From Paguma larvata (lineage: Eukaryota; Chordata; Mammalia; Carnivora; Viverridae), in assembly GCA_030068075.1 (NCBI GenBank), contig CM057830.1:23902247-23966246 (forward strand): a stretch of DNA of 64,000 bases, written 5' to 3'. Positions within the stretch are counted from its first letter, which is position 1. Every line of letters begins with the position of its first letter. Under the pieces are notes generated by a model. That model ran no database searches. It had not been told where the DNA came from and was given only the letters and a program-made list of their open reading frames with translations. The position numbers and the translations under genes were made by a program. Below are positions 59,030 through 64,000 of this stretch, one piece after another.

Positions 59030-59830
59030 TAACTTTTCCTAACCTCCCATCACCACAACCCATTTTCTTATACAGAAGCCAGAATGACCACTAAACCATT
59101 TCTTTCTTTCTTTCTTTCTTTCTTTATTTATTTATTTTTAAAATTCTCTGCTTTTTAAAAAATATATTTTTTGAGAGAGAGAGCGAGTGTGAGTGGGTCT
59201 GGGGGGAGGGAAGAGGGAGGCAGAGAATCCTAAGCAGGCGTCATACCTTCAGCGCAGAGCCTGATGCAGGGCTTATGCTCAGGAAGAATCATGAGATCAT
59301 GACCTGAGCGAAAATCAAAAGTTGGACACTTAACCAACTGAGCCACCAGGCACTCCACCACTTAAACATTTAAATGAGATGTTCTACTCCCTCTCAAAAC
59401 TCTCTAGGGGCTTTCTACTACTGTTATAATAAAATCCAAACACACTACATGATCCAATCCCTGTCTACACACTATTCTTATTTCCAGCTTAGCATTTGCC
59501 ACTCCTTTTCCCCGCAGTCTTCTGCCCAAAGATTTTCACATTCCTGGATTTTTCTCACCAGTCAGAATTCAACCCAGTGGTTACAGATTACAAGGAGCTT
59601 TCAAAAGAGGTGCCTCATCCACATGGCCAGTCTGTCTATATAGCATAACTCACTTTTATTATTTCTGAAATTATTAATCATTTATTTGTGGACTTGATCT
59701 GTGTCTCGCCATCTCTTTCACCCTAAACTAGATTTTGAACCCCATTAAAATAGAGACCTTTTCTGTCTTGAATTCTGCCTGTCCCTGAATTAGGTCTTTA
59801 TAAAATATTTGTGGATGAATGAATAACTAT
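59030..59830 (+). mobile_element. L2 LINE 3' part, split by a SINE
   Basis: L2 ORF2 end ('acagaagccagaatgaccac', 'aaactctctaggggctttct') and 3' tail ('aaaatatttgtggatgaatg'). Interrupted at 59104-59356. Confidence 0.7.
59104..59356 (-). mobile_element. Felid SINE
   Basis: Reversed SINE with a (TTTC)n/(TTTA)n tail at 59104-59138 and head 'ctgagccaccaggcactcc'. Confidence 0.85.
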
Positions 59831-59974
59831 AACCATTTTGATAAATGCCACTATGAACATAGGTTCTCGCTCAGAATTATCCTTCATTTATCACCAATAA
59901 TTCACATCCTCTTAAAAAGATACTCTTGTATGTAATTATATATTTCGCTCTATGACTAGCCTATGCATTATTTA

Positions 59975-60505
59975 TGACTAAGTAAAAAATTATACCCAAA
60001 CTTAGTGGTTTAAAACAGCAAATATAGTTATCTCATACTTTCTGTGGGTCAGGAAACTAGGAATGGCTTAACTGAGTTCTCTGGGCTCAGGGACTCTCAG
60101 GCTGTAATCAAGGAATTGGCCAGAGCCCCAGTCATCTCAAGGCTCCAAAAGGGAAGTGTATGCTTTTGAACTCACTATAGTTGTTGGAAGGATTCAGCTT
60201 CTTACAGCAGACTGAACGCTGAAGCAGACTGGTTATGGGCCTTCCCTTACAGCTGCTCCTAACATGGCATTTTGCTTCTTCAGAGGGAGAAACTGAGAGA
60301 GAGCAAGAGACGCTAAGCAGCACAGAAACTAAATCATTTTGCAGCCAAATCTTGGAAATGACATACCATGACTTTTGCAGTATCCTATTTGTTGGAATTG
60401 AGTCACTAGGTCCAGCCCAAATTGAAGGGAAAGAGATTTCTCCTGAGTACCAGGAAGCAAGGATCACTGGAAACCTTTTCAGAGGCCACCTGCCACAGCA
60501 AGTAC
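59975..60505 (-). mobile_element. Old LTR-like interspersed repeat
   Basis: 'acccaaacttagtggtttaa', 'gtaatcaaggaattggccag', 'tttgttggaattgagtcact' and 'gaggccacctgccaca'. The minus strand ends in a MaLR-like 'ccactaagtttgggtataat'. The overlapping frames at 60132-60567 are not genes. Confidence 0.5.
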
Positions 60506-60534
60506 CTCCATATATTGTATATATTTGTTTTCTT

Positions 60535-60751
60535 TTCTTTTTTTTTTTAACGTTTATCTATTTTTGAGAGACATAGAGACAGAGCGTGAGCAGGGGAAGG
60601 GCAGAGAGAGTGGGAGACACAGAATCTGAAGCAGGCTCCAGGCTCTGAGCCATCAGCACAGAGCCCAACACAGGGCTCGAACTCATAGACCATGAGATCA
60701 TGACCTGAGCTGAAGTCGGCCGCTTAACCGACTGAGCCACCCAGGTGCCCC
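60535..60751 (-). mobile_element. Felid SINE, recent
   Basis: Reversed full-length SINE. TATATTTGTTTTCTT at 60520-60534 and 60752-60766 is a perfect 15-bp target duplication. Confidence 0.93.
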
Positions 60752-60913
60752 TATATTTGTTTTCTTAAAATTTTCTACTCTTGAGGACCAAAGCTGTGGT
60801 CTTCACAACTTAACAATCTTGAGTGGAAAGTTTCCGTTTAAGATACATAGGCACCTAGGACAAGTAGCCGGTCACAAAACTGCAATAAAATATGGGCATC
60901 AGAACTATAGGTA

Positions 60914-61140
60914 GGGGCGCCTGGGTGGCTCAGTCGGTTGAGAGGCCAACTTTGGCTCAGGTCATGATCTCACGGCCTGTGAGTTCAAGCCCCACATCTG
61001 GCTCTGTGCTGATGGCTCAGAGCCTGGTGCCTGCCTCGGATTCTGTGTCTGCCTCTCTCTCTGCCCTTCCCCTGCTCACACTCTGTCTCTCTGTCTCTCA
61101 AAAATAAATAAACGTTTAAAAAAAAAAAAAAAAAAAAAAA
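60914..61140 (+). mobile_element. Felid SINE with long poly-A
   Basis: Forward SINE starting GGGGCGCCTGGGTGGCTCAG and ending in about 24 As. AGAACTATAGGTA precedes and AGAACTGTAGGTA follows. Confidence 0.93.
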
Positions 61141-61188
61141 AGAACTGTAGGTACCAAGGACTGGGTATGATTAGAAGAGAAATGTACA

Positions 61189-61405
61189 GGAGCACCTGGA
61201 TGGCCCAGTTAAGCGTCTGACTTCGGCTCAGGTCATGATCTTGTGGTTTGTGAGTTCAGGCTCCCTCGAGTTCTATGCTGCAGCTCAGAGCCTGGAGCCT
61301 GCTTCAGATTCTGTGTCTCCCTCTTTCTGTGTCCCTCACCCACTCGCACTCTCTCTCTCTCAAAAATAAATAAGCATTAAAAAAATTAAATAAAAAAAGA
61401 AGATA
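61189..61405 (+). mobile_element. Felid SINE, partly deleted head
   Basis: Forward SINE 48 bases after the previous one, missing several head bases ('gatggcccagttaagcgtct') and some of the middle. It is an independent insertion. Confidence 0.88.
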
Positions 61406-61424
61406 AATATTTGTTCTGTCTTTC

Positions 61425-62790
61425 AAGAAATATTTATTGAATAACCTTCTGTGCTGGGCACTGTTGTAGATGCTGAGATACGTCAGTACAAAAATGGAAA
61501 AATAAAGCTTGCTTTCATGAATCTTTATAAACTAATGTAGAGGGCAGGTAATATACAAGATATAAATAAAAATGCGCAGTGTGTTCGTGCTCAGTGCTAA
61601 GGAGAATGAGAGGGGACATAAGGTTCCAGATTGGGAGGGGTTGACAGTTTAGCTACATTAGACCACCATCCTCTCTCACCTTATATCCCCTCTTGTATTC
61701 TTTTTTTGAGAGAGAAAGAGAGAGCACGTACTCAAGCAGGGGAGGGGCAGAGGGAGAGAGAGAGAATCTTAAGCAGGCTCCAAGCTCAATGCAGAGCCCG
61801 ATCCCACAATGCTGGGATCATGACCTGAGCCAAAAATCAAGAGTCAGACGCTCAACCAGTGGAGCCACCAAGGTGCCCCATATCCTTTCTCATTCTCCTT
61901 AGTGCTTAGCACTGTTTCCTCATTGAGAAGATGCCCTTTGAACAAAGACCTGAAGGGTGACCTGCAGATATCTGTGGGAAATTGTTCAGGTAGGTGAAAT
62001 AACAGGTACAAAGGGGAGACCAGGACCAATGTATTACAGGAAGTTAAAAAGTCCAGTGTGCCCGAAATGAATGAATAATGGTAAGTGTGGAAGAAAATGA
62101 GGTTGGAAAGGAGGGCCAGATCATACAAGGCCTTGCAGACATTGTTAGAACTTTGATTTTTGCTGTGAGTGATGCGGGGAGCATTTTGGAGGATTACAAG
62201 CACACCACTGGTTATGATCTGCTGTAATATGCTAACAGGGTCATGTTGGCTGCCATGATGAGAGAGCAGTCTGAAGGGAACTTGAGAAGAAAGAGACACC
62301 CCCTTGATGTGGCTACTGCAATATGCCAGATAAGAGATTTTGGGCACTCCAACTAGAGTAGTAACAGTGGGGGTGAGTGAGAAGTGATCAAATCCTGGGT
62401 GCGTTTTGAAAGCAAAGTTGAGAGGATCCATTGGGTGATTGGATGGGAGAAAGGGAAGTCATGTTTGACTCCAAGGTCTTTGGCCTGGACCAACAAAGAA
62501 TGAAGGTGCGATAAACTGAGATGGGGGAGTCAGTCCGTTAGAGGAGCAAGATCGGGGGAAGAATGAGACTCTGGAGAATCAACTTTCGACATGTTAAGTT
62601 TGAAAAGCCTTTCTAGACATCTGAATGCAAGTGTTGAACAGGCAATACTCTGGAGTTAGAGAAGAGGTTCAGTCTGGAGATAGATATTGGCAAGGACTTA
62701 GCATATAGTAGGTATTTAAAGTGAAAAGAATGGAAGAGATCACCTAAGGAATGAAGGTACCCAGAAAAGACAGGAGGTGAAACTAAAAAC
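61425..62790 (-). mobile_element. L2 LINE, long reversed copy
   Basis: Reversed L2 with its 3' tail at 'atatttattgaataaccttc' and 1.1 kb of ORF2 ('catacaaggccttgcagaca', 'ctccaaggtctttggcctgg', 'cgacatgttaagtttgaaaa'). The longest open frame in the window, 195 codons at 61844-62431 minus, is decayed L2 ORF2 (for example PFRSLFKGHLL) running into a SINE. Confidence 0.82.
61701..61879 (-). mobile_element. Felid SINE in L2
   Basis: Reversed SINE with a shortened middle and head ending 'gagccaccaaggtgcccc'. Host L2 text lies on both sides. Confidence 0.85.
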
Positions 62791-63065
62791 ATCAGAGTCA
62801 AAAGCGTGATTCTTGAATCAGCCCTGTGCTCAAACTAGGTCCAATTACTAGGAGCATGATAGGGATTTCCTGCCGAGTAGATGGTTCAGCGCTCCCAGGA
62901 GGGTCTTGCTTGAGATTTCTTCTAACCAGGACTAACATGAGTCAGATCAGATCTTCCTCCTGCCTTCAGTCTGGCAAGGCTCAAGGCAAGCTCCACTCCA
63001 CAGCTGGGATTTAAGAAAGCCCATTATTTCTCTTCTTCTGGCTCTGACCTCGGTTTCCTCTGGGT

Positions 63066-63225
63066 CGGTGGTTTTCAAAAATCATTGTGCGTAATAATTC
63101 CCAGAGGGGTTTGTCGTTTCCTTCCTCCAGAGTCTCATTCTGGAAGTGGGGCTAGAAGTGCTCACTCTTAGCAATTACCCTGGTTAATCTTGATGACGGG
63201 GCTCCACTTTGAGAAAGCTAGATCA
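63066..63225 (+). mobile_element. MER5-like hAT-Charlie element
   Basis: 'ggtggttttcaaaaatcatt' to 'ctccactttgagaaagctag' with near-complementary ends, as in MER5A-type elements. Confidence 0.65.
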
Positions 63226-63554
63226 CCATAAAAAATACTAAATATTTTATTACTCTAGAAAGGTATGTTTAAAGACTCATAGTGGCTATTGACCTTAGCT
63301 TTCTAATCATAATGTAGTTACTTCGTAAAAGCTGTCCTAGATTTTAAGCTTAAAATCATACATAGTCCATTAATTAACTGCTTGAAAAATGCATTCAGAA
63401 ACAAACACTCCAACTCTATTATTTTTATTAAAATTTTGAAAAGAGTACCAAACAATGATTATTGATTCAGAGAGTTAAGTTTTGAGCACAAAAGACGATA
63501 TGTCCCTATCAAGATGACACTGATAGGGAGACCTGTGATCACCCATGGCCAGTT

Positions 63555-63950
63555 TTGCTCTCCCTCTGGATACTGAGGAGTATTACACCTTGGAAGGGCC
63601 GTGTCATCAGTGCTGGTCAATGGATTGTGAGCAGAAATATTAGATGTCACTTCCAGACCAAAATATTTCAGAGTCCGACTTTGGCCTTCCACAGTCTCTT
63701 CCTTTGCCACAGCAATTGTGGAGGAGGTATCAGGTTGAGTTGATGGATATGGAAGATCAAAACAGTCTGCATCTTCAGTCCTCTGATGGCAGTGTTTCCG
63801 AGTCTCTGTATTCACAGCAGACTTTGTGAGTGCAAGATACATTTTGCGTTAAACCACTAAGATTCTTATTTGTTTGTTTGTTACTATGGCATAAGCCTGT
63901 CCTATCCTGACTCATCACCTGCCAATGTATCATAAGCCGTCTATAAAAGC
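63555..63950 (+). mobile_element. Old LTR-like (MaLR-type) repeat
   Basis: Ends with 'taaaccactaagattcttat' and 'gtttgttactatggcataag', the typical 3' end of a MaLR-like LTR. The opposite-strand 127-codon frame at 63459-63842 lies across it and is a chance frame. Confidence 0.5.
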
Positions 63951-64000
63951 ATAGGTCTGGAAGAGATTTGATTATTGTAAGTTTGTAACTCTGAATTTCA

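Noticed and set aside
61844..62431. 195-codon minus-strand frame, the longest in the window
   Set aside because: It follows the L2 ORF2 pattern with many losses and its last codons lie in a SINE. It is transposon debris.
63459..63842. 127-codon minus-strand frame with a hydrophobic C-terminal segment
   Set aside because: It runs antisense across an old LTR-like repeat. The hydrophobic stretch is not enough to call a membrane protein.
1..64000. CRISPR array, bacterial operon, ribosome binding sites or rRNA
   Set aside because: Repeat spacing, base composition and dispersed mammalian transposons rule out a prokaryotic reading. No rRNA segment was recognised.
1..64000. Nuclear mitochondrial insertion (NUMT)
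   Set aside because: I saw no stretch resembling mitochondrial coding or rRNA sequence. A similarity search would be needed to exclude a small one.

Overview
This window looks like carnivore nuclear DNA, most probably from a cat-family (felid) genome. The main evidence is about 25 copies of one tRNA-derived SINE. Its head reads GGGGCGCCTGGGTGGCTCAG, its middle reads GGTCATGATCTCAC, and it carries a (CT)n stretch and an AATAAATAAAC-type tail, as in the felid tRNA-Lys SINE family. Carnivore-type L1 3' ends, ancient L2 and MIR, MER5-type DNA transposon pieces and MaLR-like LTRs fill most of the rest. There is no bacterial or viral gene layout and no CRISPR array. No complete protein-coding gene is visible. 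Nearly every open frame is chance or transposon debris. All identifications come from reading the sequence; no database search was run.

Layout. 0-6.8 kb: L2, an old LTR-like repeat, a 5'-inverted L1 (2.2-4.0 kb) and a second L1 (4.7-5.7 kb). 6.8-8.6 kb: an old reverse-strand L1 with a nested younger L1 tail. 8.6-14.05 kb: mostly unassigned AT-rich DNA holding a tandem SINE pair, one more SINE, and a reverse-strand LTR-like block at 13.6-14.05 kb. 14.05-16.3 kb: an L1 piece, a second tandem SINE pair and two reverse SINEs. 16.3-24.6 kb: no SINE, only old L2, MIR and MER5 remnants. 24.6-30.4 kb: a dense mosaic of reverse-strand L1s and SINEs with nesting and inversion. 31.5-34.4 kb: an L1 and three SINEs. 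34.4-41.9 kb: poor in young repeats, containing the best gene candidate, a reverse-strand terminal exon at 38.02-38.17 kb with a downstream polyadenylation signal. 41.9-46.7 kb: two SINEs and unassigned DNA. 46.7-49.6 kb: an old L1 carrying a SINE and a young L1. 49.8-55.4 kb: an old reverse L1 interrupted by a younger forward L1 and a third tandem SINE pair. 55.4-64 kb: old L1, MLT1-like LTRs, L2, MER5 and five SINEs.

The window is best read as intron or intergenic DNA. If the 38 kb exon is real, its gene runs on the minus strand, with upstream exons at higher coordinates, possibly beyond the window. I found no undescribed biological system. The best leads are that exon, three tandem SINE pairs that reuse one target, two 5'-inverted L1 structures, an L1/SINE mosaic with a 49-bp repeat, and an unexplained perfect 33-bp duplication.
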